Assembly (NCBI RefSeq): GCF_018982885.2
Contig: NZ_CP081849.1
Span: 372,001-436,000, forward strand
Direction: 5' to 3'
DNA: 64,000 nt
DNA from: Polymorphobacter megasporae
Lineage (GTDB): Bacteria; Pseudomonadota; Alphaproteobacteria; Sphingomonadales; Sphingomonadaceae
Every line of letters starts with the position of its first letter. Position 1 is the stretch's first letter. The notes beneath the pieces were generated by a model. It had not been told where the DNA came from and searched no databases. It saw nothing but the letters and a program-made list of their open reading frames with translations. The translations under genes were made by a program, and so were the position numbers. Shown here piece after piece: positions 37,301-45,705 of the stretch.

Positions 37301-37370
37301 GCGTCGACGCGAGACCGCATTTTCTGTTTCGTAACTCTTCAAATAGTGCTGGAGACCGGCATCAGCTCAG
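37298..37370 (-). repeat. MITE-like element, copy E (one end only)
   Basis: TAGGCGTCGACGCGAGACC at 37298 followed by CTGTTTCGTAACTCTT matches the beginning of copy D (TAGGCGTCGAAGCGG, then CTGTTTCGCTGTGTAACCCT). The similarity fades after about 70 bases. It provides the stop codon of the DUF535 gene. Confidence 0.5.
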
Positions 37371-37746
37371 GCTCAATCGCACCAACCTGAACCCCCCTTC
37401 TCAGAACGATGCTGTGAGATTCCATAAGGAAATCATGACCTTGGTTGGCCCGGTTACAATACCTTTGTAATTTGTGGTGTGTAGAGCTCACTTGCTGAAG
37501 GTCCGCTTTTCGCAAGCTGACGTCTTGAAGCGGCCAGTCCGGCAACGGGCCCAATCCGAAATGCTGGGGCGCTTGAACGAACGCCTGTTCCTGAAAAGTG
37601 GGCATGAGCCTCTGAGCGGCCGGAACTGGTTCCTCGGCGACCCCAACCATTTGTCCCAGCCACGATTTCATCGATCTTCGCGGCGCGTTCCTTGCATCCA
37701 ACTTGCCGCCGGCGGCGTTATGACCGCGTTCATAAAAGGATTTGCG
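37371..37746. other. intergenic stretch upstream of the tandem-repeat exported protein
   Basis: About 375 bases. Open frames on both strands exist (for example 37339-37701 minus) but none has recognizable domain content. It should hold the promoter of the gene at 37747. Confidence 0.3.
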
Positions 37747-38286
37747 ATGCGGTTCACGACAGCCCTGCTCCTGTGTCTTGCCATTCCTGTGGTCGCGATG
37801 GCTCAGACCCCGGCGCCAGCGAGCGCCGCGGCCCAGGTCAAGGCCGGCGCGAAGGTGTTCGACACGAGCGGCGGCGAAGTCGGCACGATCGACGCGGTCA
37901 ACGGCGACGTCGCCGTCGTCACGACGGGGACCAATAAGGTCTCGATCCCGACGGCGTCGTTCGGCGCCGGGGCAGCCGGGCCGGTTCTGGCCATGACCAA
38001 GGTGCAGCTAGACGCCGCGGCCAGCGCAGCCGCCGCCAAGTCGGCCGAGGCGGCGAAAGCCGCGTTGAAGCCCGGTACTGAAGTGCACGGCTCGGCGGGC
38101 ACCGTCATCGGCACGGTCAAAGCGCTTGATGGCGAGTTCGCCATGGTCACGACGCCCAAGGGTGACGTCCGCCTTCCCACCACACTTTTCGGCATGGCCG
38201 CGAGTGGCCTCACGATCGGCATGTCGTCCGCCGAATTCGACAAGGCAGTCAGCGCGGCGACCGCCGGGGGGGCCCCGGCGCAGTAA
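37747..38286 (+). CDS. exported protein with two tandem PRC-like repeats (179 aa)
   Basis: Signal peptide FTTALLLCLAIPVVAMAQ, with the ATG at 37747 preceded by AAAAGGA. The mature protein consists of two copies of an ~60-residue unit. The first is KAGAKVFDTSGGEVGTIDAV to MTKVQLDAAAS; the second is PGTEVHGSAGTVIGTVKALD to MSSAEFDKAVS. They are joined by an Ala/Lys-rich helical linker (AAAKSAEAAKAAL). The unit pattern, with a hydrophobic strand pair around G-x-V-x-G-T, resembles a PRC-barrel-like fold. The role is unknown; an envelope protein is inferred from the signal peptide. An in-frame ATG at 37720 is a less likely start. Confidence 0.7.
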   Translation: MRFTTALLLCLAIPVVAMAQTPAPASAAAQVKAGAKVFDTSGGEVGTIDAVNGDVAVVTTGTNKVSIPTASFGAGAAGPVLAMTKVQLDAAASAAAAKSAEAAKAALKPGTEVHGSAGTVIGTVKALDGEFAMVTTPKGDVRLPTTLFGMAASGLTIGMSSAEFDKAVSAATAGGAPAQ

Positions 38287-38548
38287 TCAGGCGAGTTTGG
38301 CGAGGGCGGCGTTGACCAGCGACCCGGCCCGCCATGCTTTAGCGGCCCGTGTCTGAGCTGCTGCTAGTTCCGTGGACACCGAGATTAGGTTATTTTGGAA
38401 CCGGAGGGTGCGCTAACGTCCGCAACCGGGGCGCAAGCCGCCGTCGAATCCCCGATTAGTTGAACGTCAGCTATGCCCTATTGACGCCGGGAAGCGGACA
38501 GACCGCTTACGGCCCCATTCGAGGCAAGAAGTGCGCGTGGACCAATCG

Positions 38549-39649
38549 TCAGGCTGCTGTCCAGCTCCGTTCGAACGCTGCCACCCAGTTGCTCCCCAAG
38601 ACTTTTTCGATCACGCGAGCCGATAGACCTTTAGCTGCCAGCGCGTCTGCGATCACCTCCGCGCGACGCGACGTGTTCATCCCGATTACGAAGGGTGGAC
38701 GTTCCTCGCCAGGGGCGCCGATACCGCGCGCCTTGCGATCGGCGACGACTTGCAGATAGCCGCGCATATTTTCAGGTGATGTGTCGAAGCCCGCGAACAT
38801 CGCATCGCTACCGATCCCGACGTGATCCTCGCCGCACACATTCAGCGCGTGAAGCAGGTGGGCGATATAGTCGGTAACCGTTGGCTGACGGTCAAATGGT
38901 GCCAGGAAGGGCAGGTCATAGATGCCAACGACGCCACCTTTTTCGGCGACGCCGCGCAAAAGTTCGTCGGGCTTGTTGCGTGGATGAGGATTAACCGCCG
39001 CGCAGCCAGCATGCGAGATAATCGGAGAGGCCCGCGAAGCCGCGAGAACATCCATCGTCGTCTTGGAATCAGAATGGCTCAGGTCGATCGTGACGCCCAG
39101 CTTGTTCATCCGATCGACCGCGCTGCGACCGAGCTCGGTCAGCCCGGTGCTAACGATCGCCGGTGTCAGCGCGCCAGAGGCGAATGGTGACGCCTGATTG
39201 TAGCTTAGCTGCATGACCCGCACGCCAAGCGCGCGGAAATGGTCGATGCTCGCGACCTTGTCGTCGAGCTGCCCGACCTTCTCGAAGGAGAAGATGATCC
39301 CGAGCTTGCCCAACTCCTTGCAGCGACGGATGTCCGCCACTTCCTGAATCTGTGCCAGGATCGCGCTATTGCTGGCGATCGCCGACCTGAAGTCGCGGAT
39401 CATCTCGGTAGCGCTGTCGAATGTGTCCGACCCGTCAACATCCGCCTTCAAAGCAGTAAGTCCCGAACTCTGGATGGCGATTACGGCTTCGGCCGATAGC
39501 GCGCCGCCCCCTTCGATCGGCGGCACGAGATTGCCGTCGATCACGAGCGCCCTCTTATAGAGGTCCGCGGTGCCGGCTCCCGGACGGGAGAGAGCGGGTT
39601 CGGCTAACCCAGCGATGCCGATGGCCACGAAAGTTCGGCGGTCAATCAT
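38549..39649 (-). CDS. M19-family dipeptidase-like protein, exported (366 aa)
   Basis: Resembles membrane dipeptidases of family M19. Conserved segments are VTIDLSHSD, SPIISHAGCAAVNPHPRNKP and EDHVGIGSDAMFAGFD, covering the His ligands and the Asp of the barrel. The N-terminal zinc motif (DGHxD in active enzymes) is VIDGNLVPP here, so two metal ligands appear lost. It may have a modified metal site or a different activity. The start at 39649 gives MIDRRTFVAIGIAGLAEP, which looks like a Tat signal (RR). The frame extends upstream to 39916 without domain content. It probably acts in the periplasm. Confidence 0.78.
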   Translation of the reverse strand: MIDRRTFVAIGIAGLAEPALSRPGAGTADLYKRALVIDGNLVPPIEGGGALSAEAVIAIQSSGLTALKADVDGSDTFDSATEMIRDFRSAIASNSAILAQIQEVADIRRCKELGKLGIIFSFEKVGQLDDKVASIDHFRALGVRVMQLSYNQASPFASGALTPAIVSTGLTELGRSAVDRMNKLGVTIDLSHSDSKTTMDVLAASRASPIISHAGCAAVNPHPRNKPDELLRGVAEKGGVVGIYDLPFLAPFDRQPTVTDYIAHLLHALNVCGEDHVGIGSDAMFAGFDTSPENMRGYLQVVADRKARGIGAPGEERPPFVIGMNTSRRAEVIADALAAKGLSARVIEKVLGSNWVAAFERSWTAA

Positions 39650-40040
39650 ATTCTGTCGGGCTCCACTCAAGGCATGCATGGGCTTCCCCAGGATTGCGAG
39701 CAAACGATCCTTGCTGAACTGTGAGCCGGTAGCCCCTGGCGGATAACAACGATCGAGCGCGCGTTTGACGGCAGTCAAGTGGAAACCGAAGTGACCGCTT
39801 TGGAGCGGTGGGTTTGAGGAAGGCGCCCGTTCGTTGGGCAACTCTAGGACGGTAGTTATGCGCCCCAACCCGAACTCACTGAAGTTGTCGTAACTCATCA
39901 ACAGCCTTCGTTGCATACAGGTCTCGAAGCGAGTCGCTCCGCTGAAAGAGGGTTATTATTGCGGTTACTTACCTCGCATTCGGCGGGGTCTCACTTCGAC
40001 GCCTATCTCCACGTCTGCGCTGCAAAGAACTTGCCCGTCG
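39650..40040. other. intergenic stretch with MITE-like right end
   Basis: No supported gene. A right-end copy of the inverted-repeat element lies at about 39940-40006 (listed separately), 34 bases beyond the stop of the outer-membrane protein gene. Confidence 0.45.
39940..40006 (-). repeat. MITE-like element, copy F (right end)
   Basis: CTCGCATTCGGCGGGGTCTC followed by ACTTCGACGCCTAT matches the right end of copy D (CCGCATTCGGTGGGGTCCCG). The left part is diverged beyond recognition. Confidence 0.55.
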
Positions 40041-41024
40041 TCAGAACGAGAAAGCAAACGCAACTTGGGGTGCGACGTAGGACGCGCTGTTTCGGCCTGC
40101 CAGGGTGAAATCAACGCCGACGATCAGGCCGACATTGGCCGACCAGTTGTATTCTACTGCGGGTGCGATGCTCGTTGTGTAGCGGCGCATCCGAGAGGTG
40201 GAGACGAATCCGCCTCCGCCATCGGTGCCGAGCAAGCGAGCGCCGTCGGCATAGTCTTCAACAACATCGGCTGCAAACACCCATCGTTGATTAAGCGCCC
40301 AACCGCCCGCAAAGCCTACCTGCGTCGTAATCCCAGGCTTGACGCGGCCGAAGAATCCCGGGCCGGTACCATAGGCAGTCTGGCCGCGGAGACCGACGTC
40401 GGCGAGCGGTTCGTTCACCGACCCAAACAGGCGCAACCGGACCGGATGGTTCCCCCAGGTGGAAAAGAGCGACTGTACAACCAGGCCCTGTTTCAGCGTG
40501 AAAGCACCGCTGCCGATCCCGTCGATCGGATCGCGCAGGTTCTGGTAGTCGCCGATTGGAGCGGTGATCCCCACACTGAAAGTGACCGAGGGCGCGCCGG
40601 TGCGGTTGTTCTCATCGAGAATTCGATATTCAAGCTCAATGGGAAGATCGGCGACACCTGATCCATGGCTAAGGGCCTGATCGGTCCAGCCGCGCAGGAA
40701 CGTGGGTAGTGCCTCGATCGTCAGTCGGTTTGTAATCCCGTATTTCATGACGACCACCGATTCGACGAGGCTGCTGTCGTGCGCGACCGCCGAGTGATGA
40801 CCGGCGCCATTATAAGCTCCGGTATGCGTCTCAAGAATGAAATAGGGTTCGAGCGCAAATGCCCCAGCCTTTGATAGCGCCGGGGACGAGGCTTCGAGCG
40901 AGCCGGTGAACCACTGCTTGTCCACATTATCCAAGGGCTTTGGCGCGGCGTCGGGCACAGTCTGCGCCGCCGCTGTGCCGGCGATTGTGAGGGCGAGGAG
41001 CGCGAACGCTGTGGTCGATTGCAT
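40041..41024 (-). CDS. outer-membrane beta-barrel protein (327 aa)
   Basis: Signal peptide (TTAFALLALTIAGTAAA, cleaved before QTVPD) and a mature sequence of alternating amphipathic strands that ends in phenylalanine (QVAFAFSF), a typical outer-membrane sorting signal. Segments such as KYGITNRLTIEALPTF and FSVGITAPIGDYQNL resemble the phenol MetA-pathway/transporter-like barrel family (PF13557). It starts one base after the MarC stop and is last in an apparent decarboxylase-antiporter-MarC-barrel operon. A role in solute passage for that system is inferred from position only. Confidence 0.75.
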   Translation of the reverse strand: MQSTTAFALLALTIAGTAAAQTVPDAAPKPLDNVDKQWFTGSLEASSPALSKAGAFALEPYFILETHTGAYNGAGHHSAVAHDSSLVESVVVMKYGITNRLTIEALPTFLRGWTDQALSHGSGVADLPIELEYRILDENNRTGAPSVTFSVGITAPIGDYQNLRDPIDGIGSGAFTLKQGLVVQSLFSTWGNHPVRLRLFGSVNEPLADVGLRGQTAYGTGPGFFGRVKPGITTQVGFAGGWALNQRWVFAADVVEDYADGARLLGTDGGGGFVSTSRMRRYTTSIAPAVEYNWSANVGLIVGVDFTLAGRNSASYVAPQVAFAFSF

Positions 41025-41025
41025 C

Positions 41026-41733
41026 TTAATGCGCCGTTCCGGCGAGGCCAGGAAAGAGCACGAGGAGCTCACTTGCCATGCCGCCGACCGCGATCGCGAC
41101 GACAATGAGGCCGAACACTTTTTCGGTGACGAGCAACGCCTGCGCTCCGATGAGGCGGGTGATCGGCGTCGCAAGGAAATCAAGCGCGAGGATGATTGCC
41201 GCGTTGGCGAGGATGGCGATGGCAGCCGCGAAATACACCGGGCGGGGCCCCGAGCCCCACGCGATGATGATCGAGAGAACGCCCGGCCCGGCATAGATGG
41301 GAAAGCCGAGCGGCATGATGCCGACCGAAAATGGCGATGGTGCCGGCTTGCCATGATTGGCGCCGGCGGCGGGTACCTTGGTGTTCGACGCGGCGTGGAG
41401 ATGATGGGTATCGGGCGTCGTGGCGTGCGCGGCGACGATGGGGGTTGGCGCGTTAAGCATCTGCCAGCCGATGACGGCGATAACTGCCATGCCCGCGACG
41501 CGGAGCGCCGGCACGCTGATGCCGAATACCTCGAGCGCGGCCTGACCTGCGAACAGCGCGAGGAATCCGAAGACCAGGTACGTGCCGGTCGCAACGAGGG
41601 CGGTCATTCGACGTTGCCCACCGGTCTGCCCATCGGTCGCGCCGATGAAGATCGGCAGGACGGCAATTGGTGCGGTGATCGCGAACAGTCCGACGATCAT
41701 CGTCAGGAACATGCCGTGGTTGATGCCGCTCAC
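41026..41733 (-). CDS. MarC-family membrane protein (235 aa)
   Basis: A six-helix MarC-family protein. GTG at 41733 is chosen because AGGAG lies seven bases upstream and the residues upstream are a shadow. Conserved features are FAITAPIAVLPIFIGATDG, a His-rich loop of about 40 residues after MLNAPTPIV (TTPDTHHLHAASN), and PLGFPIYAGPGVLSIIIAWG. MarC proteins were once linked to antibiotic resistance, but their function is unsettled. The His-rich loop could bind metal. It lies 10 bases after the antiporter gene and is cotranscribed with it by position. Confidence 0.82.
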   Translation of the reverse strand: MSGINHGMFLTMIVGLFAITAPIAVLPIFIGATDGQTGGQRRMTALVATGTYLVFGFLALFAGQAALEVFGISVPALRVAGMAVIAVIGWQMLNAPTPIVAAHATTPDTHHLHAASNTKVPAAGANHGKPAPSPFSVGIMPLGFPIYAGPGVLSIIIAWGSGPRPVYFAAAIAILANAAIILALDFLATPITRLIGAQALLVTEKVFGLIVVAIAVGGMASELLVLFPGLAGTAH

Positions 41734-41743
41734 TTTGCCACTC

Positions 41744-43291
41744 CTATTCAGCCGGGACGGGGGCCGCGGCAATGGCCGGTGGGCGAGCAGCAAGTGGGTT
41801 CGTTTCGAACGGCTCGAAGTCAGAATCGGCGGCCTTCCAACCAGGCTTGTGGAAGAGGAAGATCACAAACGGAACCGCGGCGAAGGCAGCTGTTCCGACG
41901 ACGAGAATTGCGACATAGGTAACCGGATTGCCGCTGCTGATCTGGGAGGGCGGTATGAAACTGAAGAAAGTTGCGATGAGTGCGCCCGCAAGCCCGACGA
42001 GCCCAACAGCCCACATACCCATAATGCCGCCGGGAATTTTGAAGGGCCTCGGCTTGTCCGGCTGGCTATAGCGCAGGTGGATCGCGGCGATGTACATGAT
42101 GAGATACATGAGCAGGTAGATGATCGTCGCCATCTGGCTCAGGAGTTGATAGGCTGACTGGACGGATGGCAGGATCGTGAATGCCGCGCAAAGCGCAGTG
42201 ACCAGCGCGCCCTGCACGAACAGGATCGTCGTTGGCACCCCGTTCTTGTTTGTCTTCTGGAGGGCGTGGGGAAGATAGCCCGCCTTCCCGACCGCGAGGA
42301 TACCGATTGAAGGGCCGGCAACGATCACGCTCACTTGGCCAAGCACGCCGAAGGCTAGCATCGCTGCCATCACGTTGCCGAGCCAGGGCAGGCCGAACGC
42401 CGCCCATAGCTCGCGGTATGCGATAAGCAGGCTCTGGTTGAGCTCGATGGCCTTGGTCTTCACGACGGTTTCGACCGCGACGGTGCCGGCGACGAAGAGG
42501 ACGAGCACGACGACGGTCGCGATCAGGACTGACAGCGGATAATCCCGCGAAGGGTTCTTCAATTCTTTTACATGGACGGCCTGCATCTCCATGCCGGCGA
42601 AGAAGAGGAAGACGCTGGCGGCAAGCACCATATTCTGGAAGTGACTGAAATCCGGGATCAGACTGCCGTGAAGATCGACCGCCACCGGGTGACCGGTAGC
42701 GATGTAAGCGATGCCGAGGAGAATGAGGATCGCGCCCGGGATGATCGTGCCGAACAGACCGCCCAGAGAACTGAGTTGCGAGGATGCCTTGACGCCGCGG
42801 AAGGTGAACAGGGTCACGCCCCAGTAAACCGCGAGCAGGACGATTATAGTATAGACCTTATTGCCGGCGAGTGCTTTGTCGAAGCTCTGGGGCCACCAGA
42901 TATAGGCGAGCGCGGCAGCGGCAAAGATAAGAACTGTCGGAAACCAAATGACGATAGCCTGCCATTGGTAATAAATGGCAGCAAAGCCCCATTTGGGGCC
43001 GAACGCTTCTCCCACCCACCGGAATACGCCACCCTGATTGGGGAAAGTTGATGCCAGTTCCGCAGCGACCAGCGAGACCGGGATAAGAAACATGACGGCC
43101 GCGAAGATATAGTAGAAAATCGAGGTCAGCCCGTATTCTGCCATCGAAGGCAAGCCGCGAAGGCTGATGATTGTCGCGATGTTCATCACCGCGAACGTCA
43201 TCATGCCGATTCTGGCAACGGCGACTTGCTTTTTGGGCGCGGCGCCGCTGCCGCTGACGGGCAGCGCGGCCGCTGCCTTCACGGTGGCCAT
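41744..43291 (-). CDS. gadC: GadC-like amino-acid:amine antiporter (515 aa)
   Basis: An APC-superfamily antiporter of the GadC branch: about twelve helices, with MMTFAVMNIATIISLRGLP at helix 1, TFPNQGGVFRWVGEAFG after helix 2, and FFAGMEMQAVHVKELKNPS in the middle. A charged, Pro-rich C-terminal tail may act like the pH plug of GadC. It exchanges an external amino acid for the internal decarboxylation product. Start ATG at 43291 (MATVKAAAALPV). It is 66 bases downstream of the decarboxylase gene, with a strong hairpin between them. Glutamate/GABA is the likely pair, but specificity cannot be read from sequence alone. Confidence 0.8.
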   Translation of the reverse strand: MATVKAAAALPVSGSGAAPKKQVAVARIGMMTFAVMNIATIISLRGLPSMAEYGLTSIFYYIFAAVMFLIPVSLVAAELASTFPNQGGVFRWVGEAFGPKWGFAAIYYQWQAIVIWFPTVLIFAAAALAYIWWPQSFDKALAGNKVYTIIVLLAVYWGVTLFTFRGVKASSQLSSLGGLFGTIIPGAILILLGIAYIATGHPVAVDLHGSLIPDFSHFQNMVLAASVFLFFAGMEMQAVHVKELKNPSRDYPLSVLIATVVVLVLFVAGTVAVETVVKTKAIELNQSLLIAYRELWAAFGLPWLGNVMAAMLAFGVLGQVSVIVAGPSIGILAVGKAGYLPHALQKTNKNGVPTTILFVQGALVTALCAAFTILPSVQSAYQLLSQMATIIYLLMYLIMYIAAIHLRYSQPDKPRPFKIPGGIMGMWAVGLVGLAGALIATFFSFIPPSQISSGNPVTYVAILVVGTAAFAAVPFVIFLFHKPGWKAADSDFEPFETNPLAARPPAIAAAPVPAE

Positions 43292-43316
43292 AGTCGCTTT
43301 TCCTTTTCGCACGGGT

Positions 43317-43350
43317 GGCTGTGGCGCGCGAATAATCGCGCGCCACAGCC
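43317..43350 (-). promoter_or_regulatory. intercistronic hairpin between decarboxylase and antiporter genes
   Basis: A perfect 15 bp stem (43317-43331 with 43336-43350, core GTGGCGCGCGA) with an ATAA loop lies in the 66-base gap. No T-run follows, so it is not a simple terminator. It may set the mRNA ratio of the two genes by processing or 3'-end protection. Confidence 0.65.
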
Positions 43351-43357
43351 GGGCGGT

Positions 43358-45133
43358 TTAGGCGGCGAGCACCGCGTCACGCGCGGCACGCACGCAATGG
43401 ATCGCCCATTGCATGATCTCCGGCGTCACGAAGACGTTCATCGGAAAGGCCTTCAGCGCGTAGATGACAGCCTCAGGGTCGGCTCCTTCGCGATTATACT
43501 CAGCTTTGCGGAAGCCGGTGCTGAAGCTCATGTATGGCGTATATTTGCCGTCGATCTGCTTGCCCTCGCGATACCAGGCGTAGAGCTGGTCACCGATCGC
43601 TCGGGTTAGCGCATTATGTTTGATGAGATCGGTCCGCGAACTTTCCTGCGTCAGCTCGCGATGAAATTGCGCCTTGGCGTCGATGTCTTCCGGGTAAGCG
43701 CGGAAGAGCGTGATGAGACCCGTGTCGTCGGAGTTGACGCAGACCATATCGCTCTGTGTATTGACGAGGTCGGCCAAGTAATATTTCGTCTCGAGAATAC
43801 CGCCGAGAATCGACTGCATTCCTTCCATGCCGAAATACTTGAGTGTCGCCCAACCCGCCAGCGAGCCCGATGCGGTGCGCGACACCTCTAGCGTATAATA
43901 CATCGGGTTGTAAGGCGTCCGCACTTGGAGATAGGCATCCCCGCCCCAGCGGTGAAGCGATTCAAATTCTTCGGCGTCCTTGTAAAGGAAGCAGCTGCTG
44001 ACATACGGGGCCCAGCCGACCTTGTGAAAATCGATGCCGACCGCGTCGGCATACATGATTTCCTTCAGCTGCTCGCCGTTACGCTTCAGGACCGGCAGGA
44101 TCCGATCCGAGAAGCCGAGCGGATTTTTGGCAAAATCATAGGTGGCGAAATACACCCACGACCAGCCGACAACCGCGTCCGCATAAAGAACCGCCTTCCC
44201 GTAGCCCTCCGGATTTGGATACCGATCCATAAGTTCGCGCACTTCGCGGATGGGATCGATAGCGCTCGCGTCGGTCGTGCCCATGGTGCACACGATCGTT
44301 GCGACGGGGATCTTGCGGGCGGTAAAATCTTTCAGGATCTCTTCGAGGTGGGCCGTGTCCATCTGGTTGGTGGCTACATCGGTTCGCACGTGAACGATGT
44401 TGTCGGTGCCGAGGCCTAGCCAATCGGACGCGTTCAGCTGAACGAAGTGCGCCTGCTGCGAGCAGATGACCTTGGCATCCGTCCGCACGCCGGCGGTGCG
44501 CGAATGCGGCATCGAGCGTGTGATCCCGTATTTCAGACCATAGGTCCAGCATCCGCCGCCGCCCCAGGTGTAGATGGCGCCCGTCTTGACCGGATCCCAG
44601 CCGAACAGGTTACCGATCATCCCGGCGGTTTCGAGTTCCGCCTTGTGGACGTTCTGAGCGTATTCGCCTTCCAGAATGTTGGCCGAGAATACTTGCGACA
44701 GCATCGAGGCGATGAGCGCGGCTGTGTTCGACTGAGGAATGACGTTGCACATTGTGAGCGGATTGCCCCAATTTGCCATTCCCTCGAACAGGCCGACCAC
44801 GTCGTCCAAAACGGCATCAAGGTCGCCCATCTTCTGGCCGATCCGAACATTTTTGACCTCAGGGTAGGTGTAGGTCAGGGCCGCGTTCTCGCCGAGATAG
44901 GCTGGTCCGCCTTTCTCAGGCCGCAGTTGATCGAGCTTTCCAACAAATTTTTCGATCTGTCTCGCCAACGGATCCGAAGTGCCGCGAAACGGCGAGGGGA
45001 ACTCGCTCGCCATCTTGGCGTGATACTCCGCCCATTTGGGCGGCTGAAACGCGCCGCCAATTTCGACGCGTGGCGCATCGTCGTCTGTTGAAGACGCGTG
45101 TCGGATCGCTGCTGCCTGTGCTGGGTTGTCCAT
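43358..45133 (-). CDS. group II PLP-dependent amino-acid decarboxylase (591 aa)
   Basis: A pyridoxal-phosphate decarboxylase of the glutamate/aromatic-acid group. It has a long N-terminal segment, then NVIPQSNTAALIASMLSQ (cofactor phosphate region). YADAVVGW supplies the Asp (319) that contacts the pyridine nitrogen, and GIDFHKVGWAPY carries the Schiff-base Lys (371). The C-terminal domain is complete. At 591 residues it is longer than E. coli GadB (466) and its active-site context differs, so it belongs to another branch. Glutamate is favoured as substrate because a GadC-like antiporter follows; aspartate or tyrosine remain possible. It heads the operon decarboxylase-antiporter-MarC-outer-membrane barrel. 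A shared regulatory motif lies about 100 bases upstream (45232). Confidence 0.82.
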   Translation of the reverse strand: MDNPAQAAAIRHASSTDDDAPRVEIGGAFQPPKWAEYHAKMASEFPSPFRGTSDPLARQIEKFVGKLDQLRPEKGGPAYLGENAALTYTYPEVKNVRIGQKMGDLDAVLDDVVGLFEGMANWGNPLTMCNVIPQSNTAALIASMLSQVFSANILEGEYAQNVHKAELETAGMIGNLFGWDPVKTGAIYTWGGGGCWTYGLKYGITRSMPHSRTAGVRTDAKVICSQQAHFVQLNASDWLGLGTDNIVHVRTDVATNQMDTAHLEEILKDFTARKIPVATIVCTMGTTDASAIDPIREVRELMDRYPNPEGYGKAVLYADAVVGWSWVYFATYDFAKNPLGFSDRILPVLKRNGEQLKEIMYADAVGIDFHKVGWAPYVSSCFLYKDAEEFESLHRWGGDAYLQVRTPYNPMYYTLEVSRTASGSLAGWATLKYFGMEGMQSILGGILETKYYLADLVNTQSDMVCVNSDDTGLITLFRAYPEDIDAKAQFHRELTQESSRTDLIKHNALTRAIGDQLYAWYREGKQIDGKYTPYMSFSTGFRKAEYNREGADPEAVIYALKAFPMNVFVTPEIMQWAIHCVRAARDAVLAA

Positions 45134-45705
45134 GGTGGCCTCGCTTGGGAGTGTGACTTACACCGCCCAATGAACCGGCTGCCTGATCTCAGGGAGGTTC
45201 GGAATTTACCTATGGGCATGGGGCAAAAAATGTGGGTAGTTTCCGTGGAATGACACGTCGAATTTCAGAGCGCTTGTTGGCGGCTTCGAAGCCGGCCTAA
45301 TTTACGGCAGGCTCGTGCGCGGGTAGATCGACTTTGATCCGTCAGTGTAATTCGATCTGAATGGCTCCGAAGTAAGCGATGCGACTAATGGCAAGCGAAT
45401 GCTCCTGTGAGTTTTGCGATCCGACCTGGCGCTGACCGGGCCAAATACGGTTGTGGCCAAGGAATCTGCGGCCCATGCCGTGCTGATCAACGGTGAGGCG
45501 AATATGTCATGAAGGATTCGTTCAGCGACGTGGCCCGTGGGCCTGATATCGCGTTGGGACGCGCGGTATATGCCGCTGGCGAACGCGGAACGACGACCTT
45601 TTTACGACCTTCCAAAGTGCGGATCGTCATTTCGAGGATGCCGGCGACTGCGTCCACCGATGACGTCTAAGCGCATCGCCGCAGCGCTCGGGGCAAGGAC
45701 CTAGC
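45134..45705. other. divergent control region, decarboxylase / metal ATPase
   Basis: A 572-base region between divergent genes. It contains the motif GTGGGTAGTTTCCG at 45232. A 53-codon plus-strand frame (45509-45670, MKDSFSDVARGPDIALG) exists but has no recognizable domain, and I do not call it. No other structure is clear. Confidence 0.4.
45232..45247 (+). promoter_or_regulatory. shared motif GTRRGTAGTWTCCG, site 1
   Basis: GTGGGTAGTTTCCGTG, 99 bases upstream of the decarboxylase start. One of four near-identical intergenic copies (others at 52189, 54082 and 62691). Confidence 0.55.

Noticed and set aside
37339-37701. 120-codon minus-strand frame upstream of the tandem-repeat protein
   Set aside because: No family resemblance, and it covers the expected promoter of the next gene.
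41025-41594. N-terminal extension of the outer-membrane barrel frame
   Set aside because: It is antisense-frame noise over the MarC gene; the signal peptide starts at 41024.
45509-45670. 53-codon frame in the decarboxylase/ATPase gap
   Set aside because: No domain, weak start, inside a divergent control region.
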